Below, one piece after another: positions 1 through 8,588 of a stretch of DNA of 64,000 nt. Made by a program: the position numbers and the translations under genes. Below the pieces are notes generated by a model. The model did no database searches. It was not told the origin of the DNA and was given only the letters and a program-made list of their open reading frames with translations. Every line of letters starts with the position of its first letter. The stretch's first letter is position 1. The stretch covers positions 1 to 64,000 of the forward strand of contig NZ_LFME01000023.1 of assembly GCF_001043115.1 (NCBI RefSeq), in the 5' to 3' direction. Origin of the DNA: Xanthomonas sp. NCPPB 1128. GTDB taxonomy: Bacteria; Pseudomonadota; Gammaproteobacteria; Xanthomonadales; Xanthomonadaceae.

Positions 1-64
1 GTCCAACTGCCAGCACTCGGGATTCGGAAGCGCTATGCATTCCGCCGGTTGCGCGATCCTGCCT

Positions 65-95
65 CCGAATCCCGAATCCCCAATCCCCAATCCCG
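65..95. repeat. dispersed GAATCCC spacer repeat
   Basis: Iterated GAATCCC/CAATCCC units lie just downstream of the first minus-strand gene. The same spacer recurs near 7722, 14420, 44215, 44830, 51005, 53697, 53824 and 55030. I see no coding potential in the 1-108 segment. Confidence 0.7.
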
Positions 96-108
96 GCGCG
101 CAGCGCCT

Positions 109-549
109 TTACGGCAGCGCCGGCTGCAGCCCCACGCCCAGCCGGTTCCAGGCGTTGATCACGGCCACGGCCATGGTCAGCGCGCTGATCCCGGCCGGAT
201 CGAACTGCGCCTCCAGTGCGTCGTAGACGGCCTGCGGCGGCGCGCCGGCGAGCAGCGTGGTCAGCGCTTCGGCCCAGTCCAGCGCGGCGCGCTCGCGGGC
301 GTCGAAAAAGCGGCTGTCGCGCCAGGCGGCGAGGGTGTCGAGCTTGCGCGGCTCGATGCCGGCCTTGCGCAGGGCGGTGGCGTGCATGTCGATGCAGTAG
401 GCGCAGCCGTTGAGTTGGGAGACGCGCAGGAACACCAGTTCGGTGAGGACGCTGCCCAGCGCGCCGTCGTGCACGTGCTGGCTGGCGGTCAGCAGCGCGC
501 GGAACGCCTCGGGTTCGTGGCGGGTGTAGTCGATACGATGGAAGTGCAT
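109..549 (-). CDS. carboxymuconolactone decarboxylase (AhpD-like) family protein
   Basis: A 146-residue alpha-helical protein of the CMD/AhpD fold. The peroxidase-type CxxC pair is C49-A-Y-C52, followed by H56, which is the AhpD-like redox motif. The family includes alkylhydroperoxidase-like antioxidants; the actual substrate cannot be read from the sequence. It lies downstream of an ECF41 sigma factor on the same strand. An ECF41-type promoter (TGTCACA, 16 nt, CGTC) lies 45-71 bases upstream of its ATG, so it is very likely the direct target of that sigma factor. CMD-like genes are the best-known genomic partners of ECF41 sigma factors. Confidence 0.88.
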   Translation of the reverse strand: MHFHRIDYTRHEPEAFRALLTASQHVHDGALGSVLTELVFLRVSQLNGCAYCIDMHATALRKAGIEPRKLDTLAAWRDSRFFDARERAALDWAEALTTLLAGAPPQAVYDALEAQFDPAGISALTMAVAVINAWNRLGVGLQPALP

Positions 550-593
550 GGCGGTTCGTGCATGGCGGCCACCATGGCCGCCTTCCCCTCCAG

Positions 594-620
594 GACGCGG
601 TGGCGCGTCGCGGTGTGACA
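594..620 (-). promoter_or_regulatory. ECF41-type promoter of the CMD-like gene
   Basis: On the minus strand, TGTCACA (620-614), a 16-nt spacer and CGTC (597-594). This matches the bipartite promoter described for ECF41 sigma factors and precedes the ATG at 549. Confidence 0.7.
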
Positions 621-633
621 GCGCCGGCGCAGG

Positions 634-1515
634 TCAGGCGCGGCTGGCGGCAGGGCGCGACGCCAGCGCCGGCAGCTTGTCCGGATTCATCAGGGTCAGC
701 ACCTCGGCGATGCGCTCGCCGTCGATGACCAGCACGGTCGCCGACTGCAGCCGTGGCCCCAGAAACCGCAGGATCGCCGGTTCGCCGTTGACCGTGCCGA
801 TCCGCGCCTGCAGGCCCAGCCCGCGCCGTGCCACGGCCCAGTACAGCCGGCCGATGCGCTCGGCACCGTGCAGCGGGCGCAGGCTGGCGGTGACCTTGCC
901 GCCGCCGTCGGACAGCAGTTGCGCATCGGCGTGCAGCAAGGCGGCGATGGCAGCGAGGTCGCCGCGCTGCGAGGCGTGCAGGAAGCGCTCCAGCAGCTGG
1001 CGGTGGCGCTCGGGCGTGACCGCGAAGCGCGCCTGGCGCTGGCCGAGCCGTTCGCGCGCCCGGTGCACCAGTTGCCGGCAGCCGGCTTCGCTGCGCTCCA
1101 GGCTGCGACCGATCTGCGCGTAGTCGTAGTCGAACGCCTCCTTCAGCAGGAACGCCGCGCGCTCGTGCGGGCCAAGCCGCTCCAGCAACGCCAGGAACGC
1201 CACCGACACCTGTTCGGCGCGGTCGTGGCGCTCGGCCGGGTCGGCGTCGTCGGCGATCTCCAGCGGTTCGGGCAGCCATGGGCCGACGTAGTGGACGCGG
1301 GCGCTGCGCGCTGCGCGCAGGCGGTCCAGGCCGAGCCGGGTGGTGGCGGTCACCAGCCAGGCTTCGGGGTCGCGGATCGCGTCGCGGTCGCTGGCCTGCC
1401 AGCGCAGCCAGGCTTCCTGCACGGTGTCCTCGGCGTCGGCACGGCTGGCGAGCAGGCGGTAGGCCAGGCCGAACAGCCGGGCGCGGTGGGATTCGAAGGT
1501 CGGATCGTGGGTCAT
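634..1515 (-). CDS. ECF41-family RNA polymerase sigma factor with SnoaL-like C-terminal extension
   Basis: 293 residues: sigma region 2 (about 10-75), region 4 (about 105-160) and a C-terminal SnoaL/NTF2-like extension (about 165-285). The extension carries both ECF41 signature motifs, DGGGKV at 203-208 and NPDKL at 277-281. In this family the extension replaces a separate anti-sigma factor and tunes activity from within. The start is ATG at 1515. An ECF41-type promoter with the same 16-nt spacing as the one before the neighbouring CMD gene lies just upstream, so the sigma factor probably controls itself and the CMD-like protein. The inducing signal is unknown. Confidence 0.92.
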   Translation of the reverse strand: MTHDPTFESHRARLFGLAYRLLASRADAEDTVQEAWLRWQASDRDAIRDPEAWLVTATTRLGLDRLRAARSARVHYVGPWLPEPLEIADDADPAERHDRAEQVSVAFLALLERLGPHERAAFLLKEAFDYDYAQIGRSLERSEAGCRQLVHRARERLGQRQARFAVTPERHRQLLERFLHASQRGDLAAIAALLHADAQLLSDGGGKVTASLRPLHGAERIGRLYWAVARRGLGLQARIGTVNGEPAILRFLGPRLQSATVLVIDGERIAEVLTLMNPDKLPALASRPAASRA

Positions 1516-1524
1516 GACGACCAG

Positions 1525-1551
1525 GACGGAACAGGGCGTGCCGGCGTGACA
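1525..1551 (-). promoter_or_regulatory. ECF41-type autoregulatory promoter
   Basis: Minus strand TGTCACG (1551-1545), a 16-nt spacer and CGTC (1528-1525), immediately upstream of the sigma gene ATG at 1515. The CGTC lies only about 10 nt before the start codon, so the leader would be very short. Confidence 0.6.
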
Positions 1552-1616
1552 GCGGGCGGGGCCGCCACTTTGCCCTAAAATGGGCGGGTTTCCCCCCGCC
1601 AGCCGCAGAGCCAGCC

Positions 1617-3137
1617 GTGACCTCGATCAAGCAGGAAGACCTCATCCAGTCCGTCGCCGACGCGCTGCAGTACATCAGCTACTACCACCCAGTCGACTAC
1701 ATCAAGAATCTCTCCGCGGCCTACGAGCGCGAGCAGTCGCCGGCGGCCAAGGACGCCATCGCGCAGATCCTGATCAATTCGCGCATGTGCGCCGAGGGCC
1801 ATCGGCCGATCTGCCAGGACACCGGCATCGTCACCGTGTTCCTCGAGATCGGCATGAACGTGCGCTGGGACGACGCCACCATGGGCGTGGAGGACATGGT
1901 CAACGAGGGCGTGCGCCGCGCCTACAACCATCCGGACAACAAGCTGCGCGCCTCGGTGCTGGCCGATCCGGCCGGCAAGCGCCAGAACACCAAGGACAAC
2001 ACCCCGGCGGTGGTCAACGTGAAGGTCGTCCCCGGCGACACGGTGGACGTCATCGTCGCGGCCAAGGGCGGCGGCTCGGAGGCCAAGAGCAAGTTCGCCA
2101 TGCTCAATCCCTCCGACTCCATCGTCGACTGGGTGCTCAAGACCGTGCCGACCATGGGCGCCGGCTGGTGCCCGCCGGGCATGCTCGGCATCGGCATCGG
2201 CGGCACCGCCGAGAAGGCGATGCTGTTGGCCAAGGAAGCGCTGATGGAGCCGATCGACATCGTCGACCTGCAGGCCCGCGGCGCGTCCAATCGTGCCGAG
2301 GAACTGCGCCTGGAGCTGTACGAGAAGGTCAACGCGCTGGGCATCCGCGCGCAGGGCCTGGGCGGCCTGACCACGGTGCTGGACATCAAGGTCAAGGACT
2401 ACCCGACCCACGCCGCCAACCTGCCGGTGGCGCTGATCCCCAACTGCGCGGCCACCCGCCATGCGCACTTCACCCTGGACGGCAGCGGCGCGGTGATGCT
2501 AGATCCGCCCTCGCTGGAGGACTGGCCCAAGCTCACCTACAACCCGACCAATGCGCGCCGGGTGAACCTGGACACCATCACCCGCGAGGAAGTGGCCAGC
2601 TTCAAGCCGGGCGAGACGATCCTGCTCAACGGCAAGCTGCTGACCGGCCGCGACGCCGCGCACAAGCGCATGATCGACATGCTCAACCGCGGCGAGACGC
2701 TGCCGGTGGACTTCACCAACCGCTTCATCTACTACGTCGGCCCGGTCGATCCGGTGCGCGACGAAGTGGTCGGCCCGGCCGGTCCCACCACCGCCACGCG
2801 CATGGACAAGTTCACCCGGCAGATGCTGGAGCAGACCGGCCTGTTGGGCATGGTCGGCAAGTCCGAGCGCGGCGATGCGGCGATCGCCGCGATCCGCGAC
2901 AACAAGGCGGTATACCTGATGGCGGTCGGCGGTTCGGCCTACCTGGTGTCGAAGGCGATCAAGGCCAGCAAGGTGCTGGCGTTCGAAGACCTGGGCATGG
3001 AGGCGATCTACGAGTTCGAGGTCAAGGACATGCCGGTGACCGTGGCGGTCGACGCCAGCGGCGAGTCGGTGCACAAGACCGGCCCGCGCGAGTGGCAGGC
3101 GCGCATCGGCAAGATCCCGGTGGTGGTCGAGGCCTGA
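1617..3137 (+). CDS. fumA: class I fumarate hydratase (iron-sulfur fumarase)
   Basis: 506 residues, the full length of single-chain class I (FumA/FumB type) fumarases, which interconvert fumarate and malate in the citric acid cycle using a [4Fe-4S] cluster. Three family-conserved cysteines are in place as likely cluster ligands: C66 (ICQDTG), C185 (GWCPPG) and C277 (PNCAATRHAHF). The GIGIGGTAEKAM and GPAGPTTATRMDKFT motifs are also present. The start is GTG at 1617. The gene is monocistronic between the divergent sigma gene and a GST. Iron-sulfur fumarases are oxygen-sensitive; whether a class II enzyme exists elsewhere cannot be seen here. Confidence 0.95.
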   Translation: MTSIKQEDLIQSVADALQYISYYHPVDYIKNLSAAYEREQSPAAKDAIAQILINSRMCAEGHRPICQDTGIVTVFLEIGMNVRWDDATMGVEDMVNEGVRRAYNHPDNKLRASVLADPAGKRQNTKDNTPAVVNVKVVPGDTVDVIVAAKGGGSEAKSKFAMLNPSDSIVDWVLKTVPTMGAGWCPPGMLGIGIGGTAEKAMLLAKEALMEPIDIVDLQARGASNRAEELRLELYEKVNALGIRAQGLGGLTTVLDIKVKDYPTHAANLPVALIPNCAATRHAHFTLDGSGAVMLDPPSLEDWPKLTYNPTNARRVNLDTITREEVASFKPGETILLNGKLLTGRDAAHKRMIDMLNRGETLPVDFTNRFIYYVGPVDPVRDEVVGPAGPTTATRMDKFTRQMLEQTGLLGMVGKSERGDAAIAAIRDNKAVYLMAVGGSAYLVSKAIKASKVLAFEDLGMEAIYEFEVKDMPVTVAVDASGESVHKTGPREWQARIGKIPVVVEA

Positions 3138-3246
3138 CCGGCCGCAGCGCGAACGCCGGCGAGGGCGCCGGCGTTCCGCGTCGCGCTGGCGGTGCGCCGG
3201 CGTCGCGGCAATAATCGATGCTGGTTCCGCCTCCGGGGAAAGCGTC

Positions 3247-3882
3247 GTGTCCATCGTGCTTTACGGCTCGCCCAGCACCGCCTCGTTCGTCGTGCACTGG
3301 TTGTTGATCGAACTGCAGGTCGATTTCGAACTGCGTATGCTCGATTTCGAGCGCCAGGAGCAGAAAAGCCCCGAGTACCTGGCGCTCAACCCGCAGGGGC
3401 GGGTGCCGACCCTGGTGCTGGACGGGCAGGTGCTGACCGAATCGGTCGCCATCGCCATGCACCTGGCCGATCTCTATCCGCACGCCGGCCTGGCGCCGCC
3501 GCCCGGCACCCCCGAGCGCGCGGCCTATTACCGCTGGATGCTGTTCGGCGCCTACACCCTGATGCCGGCCTACCGCGACTGGTTCTATCCCGACGAACCG
3601 GCCGGCGCCGACAACGCCGAGCGCGTGCGCGCCAGTGCCCGCGCGTTCCTGGAAAAGGCCTGGGACGAGGTGGCGACGCACCTGGAGCAGGGCGGCCCGT
3701 ACCTGCTGGGCGAGCACTGCAGCGCCGCCGACTTCGTGCTGGTCATGCTGATGCGCTGGTCGCGCAACATGCCGCGGCCCACCGACAGCTGGCCGGCGCT
3801 GAAGGCGCTGGCCGAGCGGATGAAGGCGCGCCCGGCGTTCCACGAGGCTTATCGGCGGGAAGGCATCACCGACTGGGTGTGA
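3247..3882 (+). CDS. glutathione S-transferase family protein
   Basis: 211 residues with an N-terminal thioredoxin-like domain (LYGSPSTASF near the active-site turn, then VPTLVLDGQVLTESVAIAMHL, whose E-S pair contacts the glutathione gamma-glutamyl group) and an all-helical C-terminal domain. A cytosolic conjugation or reduction role is expected; the substrate is unknown. The start is GTG at 3247 behind a CGGGGAAAG segment. It shares a bidirectional terminator with the convergent pldA. Confidence 0.85.
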   Translation: MSIVLYGSPSTASFVVHWLLIELQVDFELRMLDFERQEQKSPEYLALNPQGRVPTLVLDGQVLTESVAIAMHLADLYPHAGLAPPPGTPERAAYYRWMLFGAYTLMPAYRDWFYPDEPAGADNAERVRASARAFLEKAWDEVATHLEQGGPYLLGEHCSAADFVLVMLMRWSRNMPRPTDSWPALKALAERMKARPAFHEAYRREGITDWV

Positions 3883-3960
3883 GCCGGGCCAGTCGCGCCG
3901 CCACGGAGCGCGCGCTGCCGGCGCTCGGCCGGTTAAGGTACCGGCTGCGTCCCGAGGCAA

Positions 3961-4001
3961 CGAAAAAGGGCTTGCGGAAGATCCGCAAGCCCTTGGTTTT
4001 T
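3961..4001. terminator. bidirectional rho-independent terminator
   Basis: A perfect 13-bp stem (3966-3978 with 3982-3994) closes a 3-nt loop. It is flanked by an A-run on the left and a T-run on the right, so it can serve both the GST gene and the convergent pldA. Confidence 0.88.
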
Positions 4002-4059
4002 CCTGCGGCCGAACCCGGACGCGATGCGATGCCGAGGGGCGCTCAGGCCAGATGCCGGC

Positions 4060-5211
4060 TCAGAACCATTCCAGCAGCGAGATGCCGACGCCGACGTAGG
4101 TGGCGCGGTGGTTGTAGTCGATCATGCTCTCGCCGTAGCCGTCGAACACCTGCACATGGCCGCGCAGCAGGTTGCTGATCGGGAAGCCCCAGTCCAACTG
4201 CACCGCGCCGTGCGAACGGTCGCCGCCGCGCAGCGAATGCCGCGCCATCAGCGCCACTTCGTGTCCGTTGCGGTTGTAGATCAGGGTCGCGTCGCCGCGG
4301 CCCATGTAGTCCTCGATGTCCGGGTTGTTGTCCTGCTTGCGGCTCTCCGGGATGCGGTACCAGGGGCGCAGCACCAGCGCCCAGTTGTCGCGGTCCAGGC
4401 CGATGTTGAGCATCGCCCGGTTCCAGCTGCGCGACAGCGGATCGCTGCGGCCGTTGGACTGGTGGGTCAGCTGGATGCCGGTCATCCGTCCCTTCCAGCC
4501 GAACAGGCTGTAGTTGTTGCGGAACACAAGCATCAGTTCCGGTTCGTAGTTGGTCTCGCGGAACGGCCGCGATTGCTCGGCGTTGTAGACCTGCCAGCGC
4601 GAGCTCTGGGTATAGGCGCCCCACAGATCGCCGTTGTCGCCGAAGATGTTCTCCACGATCTTGGTCTTGAAGCTCAGCTGGAACTTCGCCTCCACGCTGT
4701 CCAGCGGCTCGGCGGTGGTCACCGTGTTGACCGGGTTCGGCGAGGACGGCAGCTCGTTCTTCTTGCTGGTCCAGAATGCCGGCAGCAGGTACACCGGCTT
4801 GTAGGCGCGCAACTGGAAGGTGCCCAGCTTGGAGTCCTTGGCCAGTTCCCAGCGGCTGTCCAGCAGCGAGCCCTTGCCGGCATTGGCGATGGTGCTGTCG
4901 TAGCGGTCCTGCTTGAAGATCGCGGCGGCGCGCTGGCGGGTGCGCTCCGCGACGCCGGCGTCTTCCGGAACGCTGGCGTCCAGCTGTTGCTTCTGGCGCT
5001 CGCTGGCGGCCTGCGCTGCGGCATCGGCCGCCTGCGGATCGGCGGTGCGGCGCGACAGCGCCTGGTCGTAGCAGGCCAGGCGGGCGGCGTCGCTGGAGAT
5101 GGCCACGCAGGCTTCCGGCGAGGCGGGGGTGGGCAGGACTTCCTGCGCGTGCGCAAGCGGCACGGCCGCGATCGACAGCAGTAACAGGGGGCGGACCTGG
5201 CGGTGGGACAT
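4060..5211 (-). CDS. pldA: outer-membrane phospholipase A1 (OMPLA)
   Basis: 383 residues: a signal peptide (1-22, ending AHA), an Ala/Gln-rich periplasmic stretch of roughly 100 residues, then a 12-strand beta barrel ending in phenylalanine as outer-membrane proteins do. The catalytic signature HQSNGRSDPLSRSWNR gives H250, S252 and N264, with the same spacing as E. coli OMPLA H142/S144/N156. OMPLA hydrolyses phospholipids that reach the outer leaflet when the envelope is perturbed. It is longer than E. coli PldA because of the N-terminal insert, as in other Xanthomonas homologues. Confidence 0.93.
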   Translation of the reverse strand: MSHRQVRPLLLLSIAAVPLAHAQEVLPTPASPEACVAISSDAARLACYDQALSRRTADPQAADAAAQAASERQKQQLDASVPEDAGVAERTRQRAAAIFKQDRYDSTIANAGKGSLLDSRWELAKDSKLGTFQLRAYKPVYLLPAFWTSKKNELPSSPNPVNTVTTAEPLDSVEAKFQLSFKTKIVENIFGDNGDLWGAYTQSSRWQVYNAEQSRPFRETNYEPELMLVFRNNYSLFGWKGRMTGIQLTHQSNGRSDPLSRSWNRAMLNIGLDRDNWALVLRPWYRIPESRKQDNNPDIEDYMGRGDATLIYNRNGHEVALMARHSLRGGDRSHGAVQLDWGFPISNLLRGHVQVFDGYGESMIDYNHRATYVGVGISLLEWF

Positions 5212-5354
5212 GCGGTTCTCGCTGCAACGGGCGGCGCGGGCGGGTGGTGCGCTGCCGGGGGTGAATGGCCGGCAGCGAAAATACAGGAAGTGACGACAAC
5301 AGGGTCATCACACGTTCATGCTGCCGCCGCGACGCCGTCTTCAGGCACGCTTCT

Positions 5355-5840
5355 TCAGAGCAGCCAGGCCACTGCGAACACGGCGAGCATCGCCAGCGCC
5401 AGGCCGAGCTTGGCGGCGGTGCCCAGCACGATCCCCAGCCATGTGCCGACGCCGACGCGGGTGGCCTGGCGCAGTTCGCGGCCGTGCCAGTATTCTCCGA
5501 CCAGGGCGCCGACGAAGGGGCCGACGAACAACCCGATCGGCATGAAGAACATGCCGGCGATGCCGCCCAGCACCGATCCCCACAGCGCCTTGCGGCTGGC
5601 CCCGACCCGTTGCGCGCCGAACGCGGTGGCCAGCAGGTCGACCAGCAGCGACAGCGCGGTGAGCACGCCCAGCACGGTCAGCGTCGGCCAGCCCAGCCGC
5701 TGGAAGCCGTCGGCCCAGGCCGCCAGCAGCATCCCGGCGAACATCAGCGGGGTCCCCGGCAGGGCCGGCAACAGCACCCCTGCCAGCCCGACCAGCACCA
5801 GCACGCCGGCGCACACGTAATAGATGAACGCAGGGTCCAT
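5355..5840 (-). CDS. DUF456 family membrane protein
   Basis: 161 residues, almost all hydrophobic, with about five transmembrane helices and repeated Gly-rich patches (GIAGMFFMPIGLFVGPFVGALVGE), typical of DUF456. Function unknown. I chose ATG 5840 rather than the longer frame from 5948 because the conserved family start begins near MDPAFIYY, a GGTGAG element lies just upstream, and the extra N-terminus is polar and low in coding quality. It is monocistronic. Confidence 0.82.
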   Translation of the reverse strand: MDPAFIYYVCAGVLVLVGLAGVLLPALPGTPLMFAGMLLAAWADGFQRLGWPTLTVLGVLTALSLLVDLLATAFGAQRVGASRKALWGSVLGGIAGMFFMPIGLFVGPFVGALVGEYWHGRELRQATRVGVGTWLGIVLGTAAKLGLALAMLAVFAVAWLL

Positions 5841-6079
5841 GTGGCTCACCGTGGGGGCGGTTTGGGGGTTGACAGATGGGGCATTTTTGCTGATTGCATT
5901 TTCATTTTGCCCGGGGTAAGTTGCAGCCGCTGCGTTTGCAAAGGTCACCGTGAATCGTGGCCTGATGCGGTAGATCCATCGATCCGCTACATCGTTATAC
6001 CTCGCTTCCTCCTTGCAACCAGCCGCCGCACCCTACGGCGTACCCACCCCTGAGACGTGTTCCAAGGAGTAAGTCCATC

Positions 6080-6292
6080 ATGAACGGCAATCGCGAAAAC
6101 GGCACCGTGAAGTGGTTCAACGATGCCAAGGGTTTCGGTTTCATCAGCCGCGAAAACGGCGAGGACGTGTTCGTGCACTTCCGCGCCATCCAGACCCAGG
6201 GCTTCAAGAGCCTGAAGGAAGGCCAGAAGGTCAGCTTCACCGTGGTGCAGGGCCAGAAGGGCCTGCAGGCCGACGCGGTGCAGCCCATCTGA
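6080..6292 (+). CDS. CspA-family cold-shock protein
   Basis: 70 residues forming one cold-shock domain. RNP1 (KGFGFI) and RNP2 (VFVHF) are intact, so it should bind single-stranded nucleic acid as an RNA chaperone. A strong AAGGAG ribosome site lies 12 nt before the ATG. The roughly 240-nt upstream gap contains an unusually AT-rich patch (about 5880-5920) that may hold the promoter, leaving room for the long structured leader typical of csp genes. A strong terminator follows. Confidence 0.93.
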   Translation: MNGNRENGTVKWFNDAKGFGFISRENGEDVFVHFRAIQTQGFKSLKEGQKVSFTVVQGQKGLQADAVQPI

Positions 6293-6315
6293 GGGATCGC
6301 CGCGCGGTCTGGCGC

Positions 6316-6350
6316 GCAGCAAAAAGGCCCGCACTGCGGGCCTTTTTGCG
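6316..6350. terminator. bidirectional terminator after the cold-shock gene
   Basis: An AAAAAGGCCCGC/GCGGGCCTTTTT stem with a 3-nt loop; A- and T-runs on either side serve both the csp gene and the convergent lipoprotein gene. Confidence 0.9.
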
Positions 6351-6367
6351 TTTTCGCAGGTGCCGGA

Positions 6368-6850
6368 TCAGCGCGGCACGACGCGTCCGTTGACCACGCG
6401 CACGTAGGTGTTCTCGCGCACGCCGGCCAGGTCGCGCTGGTTGACCACGATCACCCGACCGTCGTCCATCTGTACGTGCACGTCGTAGGTGTCGCTGGTG
6501 ACGTTCTTCTGGATCTCGTTGCCGGCAAGCGCGCCGGCCGCCGCACCGGCTACCGCCGATACGTTCTGGTTGCCCTTGCTGCCGCCAGTGTGGTCGGAAA
6601 TCTCGTGGCCGGCGACCGCGCCGACGATGCCGCCCAGGATCGCACCGGTGGCCGACGGCGCAGTGCGGCCGGACGGCACGGTATCGATGCGGGTGACGAT
6701 GCCGCAATCGGCACAGCGGGTCTGGGTATAACCGCCGCGCGCGGGCTGGCTGTAGCCGCCGCCGTAACCGCCGCCATAGCCGGGGGACGTGGCGCAGCCT
6801 GCCAGCGCCAGGGTCGCCACGGCAGCGGTGGCCATCAGTTGGATCTTCAT
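6368..6850 (-). CDS. glycine-zipper (17-kDa antigen-like) lipoprotein
   Basis: 160 residues with a lipoprotein signal peptide and lipobox (LALAGC), a Gly/Tyr-rich linker (YGGGYGGGY), a glycine-zipper 2TM segment (GAILGGIVGAVAGHEI and GAAAGALAGNEI) and a short C-terminal beta domain. It resembles the SlyB/17-kDa surface antigen family of outer-membrane lipoproteins. ATG 6850 is preferred because of a GAGGAG ribosome site and the signal peptide. A structural envelope role is inferred. Confidence 0.85.
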   Translation of the reverse strand: MKIQLMATAAVATLALAGCATSPGYGGGYGGGYSQPARGGYTQTRCADCGIVTRIDTVPSGRTAPSATGAILGGIVGAVAGHEISDHTGGSKGNQNVSAVAGAAAGALAGNEIQKNVTSDTYDVHVQMDDGRVIVVNQRDLAGVRENTYVRVVNGRVVPR

Positions 6851-7224
6851 GGGTGCTCTCCTCGACAGACGGTGATGGAGCGCGGCGGCAGCGCCGCGGT
6901 CGCACGCATCCTCTCCATCCCTGCGTGAATGCAACGCCAACCCTGGTGGGTGCCGTTCAGCCTTGTGGCGGGCGGGGTCAGCAGCAATTCAGCATGAAAG
7001 CGCTCGCACTTCATCGAAAGGCGCGCACGCGGGTCAGCAGGAAAGCCTCGCCGTCCCGTCACCGGAAAAAACGCTGGACGGTCCGCGCACAAGCCTGCGC
7101 CTGGGCCATCGAACGCCGCGCTGGCACATTGGCAGAAGCATGCCGACAGGTCCTCGATGCACGCGACTGCATTCAGAGAAACCAGCTCGTTGAATGAAGC
7201 GGCGGTGCCGATCCCGCCAGGCGC
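6851..7224. other. intergenic region, no gene seen
   Basis: 374 bases between the lipoprotein gene promoter side and the end of the cytochrome gene. The open frames here are short and lack ribosome sites, and I recognise no RNA or repeat. Confidence 0.5.
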
Positions 7225-7647
7225 TCAGCGGAAATCGCGGTGGCAGGCGTCGCAGCGTTCGTCGATCTGCTGGCGTGCCTGCGCCAGTGCGGCGCAGTCG
7301 GCCGGCGGCTGCGCCAACGCCGCGTCCACGCCGGCGCGCAGCGCATCGGCGTGCTCGCGAAAGCGACTGTCGTCGGCCAGGTCGGGGAACGCCGTACCCA
7401 GTTCGTCGCCGAGCAGGCGCAGCGTGCGCAGCCGCGCCTGCGGACCTGCGCCGCTGCATTGCCGGTGCGCGGCGTCGCGTTCGAGCAACGCCAGTTGCTT
7501 GCCCATGACCTGCATCAGGCTGCGCGGGAACGGATCCTGCCGCGCCTGCACCGCGCGCAGTGCCATCACCGTCAGCACCAGCCCGAGCAGCAACCCGGCC
7601 AGCAACACGAACAGATAGCGGGACGCAGAGGCGGGCGGCTTGGCCAT
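7225..7647 (-). CDS. membrane-anchored cytochrome c'-like protein
   Basis: About 140 residues: one N-terminal transmembrane anchor (YLFVLLAGLLLGLVLTVMAL) and a helical domain ending in a C-terminal heme motif, CDACH, followed by RDFR. A CxxCH in the last helix is the hallmark of cytochrome c'/c556 four-helix bundles; it would sit in the periplasm. The start is uncertain: ATG at 7647 or 7656, both with weak ribosome sites. A role in small-ligand binding or electron transfer is only inferred from the fold. Confidence 0.7.
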   Translation of the reverse strand: MAKPPASASRYLFVLLAGLLLGLVLTVMALRAVQARQDPFPRSLMQVMGKQLALLERDAAHRQCSGAGPQARLRTLRLLGDELGTAFPDLADDSRFREHADALRAGVDAALAQPPADCAALAQARQQIDERCDACHRDFR

Positions 7648-7775
7648 GGCGGGCATGCGCAGCGGGATGGAGCGCCGATGGTACGCCTGCGGCGACGCGT
7701 CGCGTGCGCCCATGCCACGGCGCAAATCCCCAATTCCCAATCCCGGCGCCACCGGCAATCCCCTAAAATGCGCGG

Positions 7776-8588
7776 ATGAACGAACAATGGCGCGAGCGCT
7801 TCGCCGGCATCGACCGGCTCTACGGGCAAGGCACGATCGAACGGCTGGCGCAGTGCCGAGTGGCGGTGGTGGGCATGGGCGGGGTCGGCTCGTGGGTGGT
7901 GGAGGCGCTGGCGCGTTCGGCGGTCGGGCATCTGACCCTGATCGACGCCGACGACATCTGCGTGTCCAACACCAACCGGCAGCTGCCGGCGTTGGCCGGC
8001 CAGTACGGGCGCAACAAGGCGGTGGCGATGGCCGAGCGTTGCGTGGCGATCAATCCGCAGATCGAGGCGGTCGCGGTCGAAGCCTTCCTGACCCCGACCA
8101 ACATCGCCGAGCTGCTCGATGCCGGCTTCGACCTGGTGATCGACGCGTGCGACAGCTTCCGGGTCAAGGTCGAGACCATCGCCTGGTGCCGGCGGCGCAA
8201 GCTGCCGCTGCTGACGGTAGGCTCGGCCGGCGGGCGCACCGATCCGACCCTGGTGCGGATCCGCGACGTGTCGCGCACCGAGCACGACGCGATGCTGGCG
8301 CTGATCCGCAAGAAGCTGCGCAGCGAATTCAACTTCCCCAAGAATCCGCAGCGTTATTTCGGCGTGCCGGCGGTGTACTCGCTGGAGAACGTGCGCTACC
8401 CCCAGGCCGACGGCAGCGTCTGCGGACTGCGGCCGGTGCTGGGGCCGGATGCGGCCTTGAACCTGGACTGCGGCGCCGGCCTGGGCGCGGCCACGCACAT
8501 CACCGGTGCGTTCGCCTTCGCCGCGGTCGGCAAGGCGCTGGAGATGCTGTTGAAGCGCGCCGCGGCGCGCGAGGCCGCGGCCGCCTAG
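7776..8588 (+). CDS. tcdA: tRNA threonylcarbamoyladenosine dehydratase
   Basis: 270 residues of the E1/ThiF/MoeB-like family. The nucleotide-binding GMGGVGSWVVEALARS motif is near residues 34-49, followed by DADDICVSNTNRQ. TcdA (CsdL/YgdL) uses ATP to cyclise t6A37 in ANN-decoding tRNAs to ct6A. The characteristic SAGGRTDPTLVRIRD and GLGAATHITGAFA stretches are present. It is divergent from the cytochrome gene and convergent with the EAL gene, whose end overlaps its stop by a few bases. Confidence 0.92.
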   Translation: MNEQWRERFAGIDRLYGQGTIERLAQCRVAVVGMGGVGSWVVEALARSAVGHLTLIDADDICVSNTNRQLPALAGQYGRNKAVAMAERCVAINPQIEAVAVEAFLTPTNIAELLDAGFDLVIDACDSFRVKVETIAWCRRRKLPLLTVGSAGGRTDPTLVRIRDVSRTEHDAMLALIRKKLRSEFNFPKNPQRYFGVPAVYSLENVRYPQADGSVCGLRPVLGPDAALNLDCGAGLGAATHITGAFAFAAVGKALEMLLKRAAAREAAAA

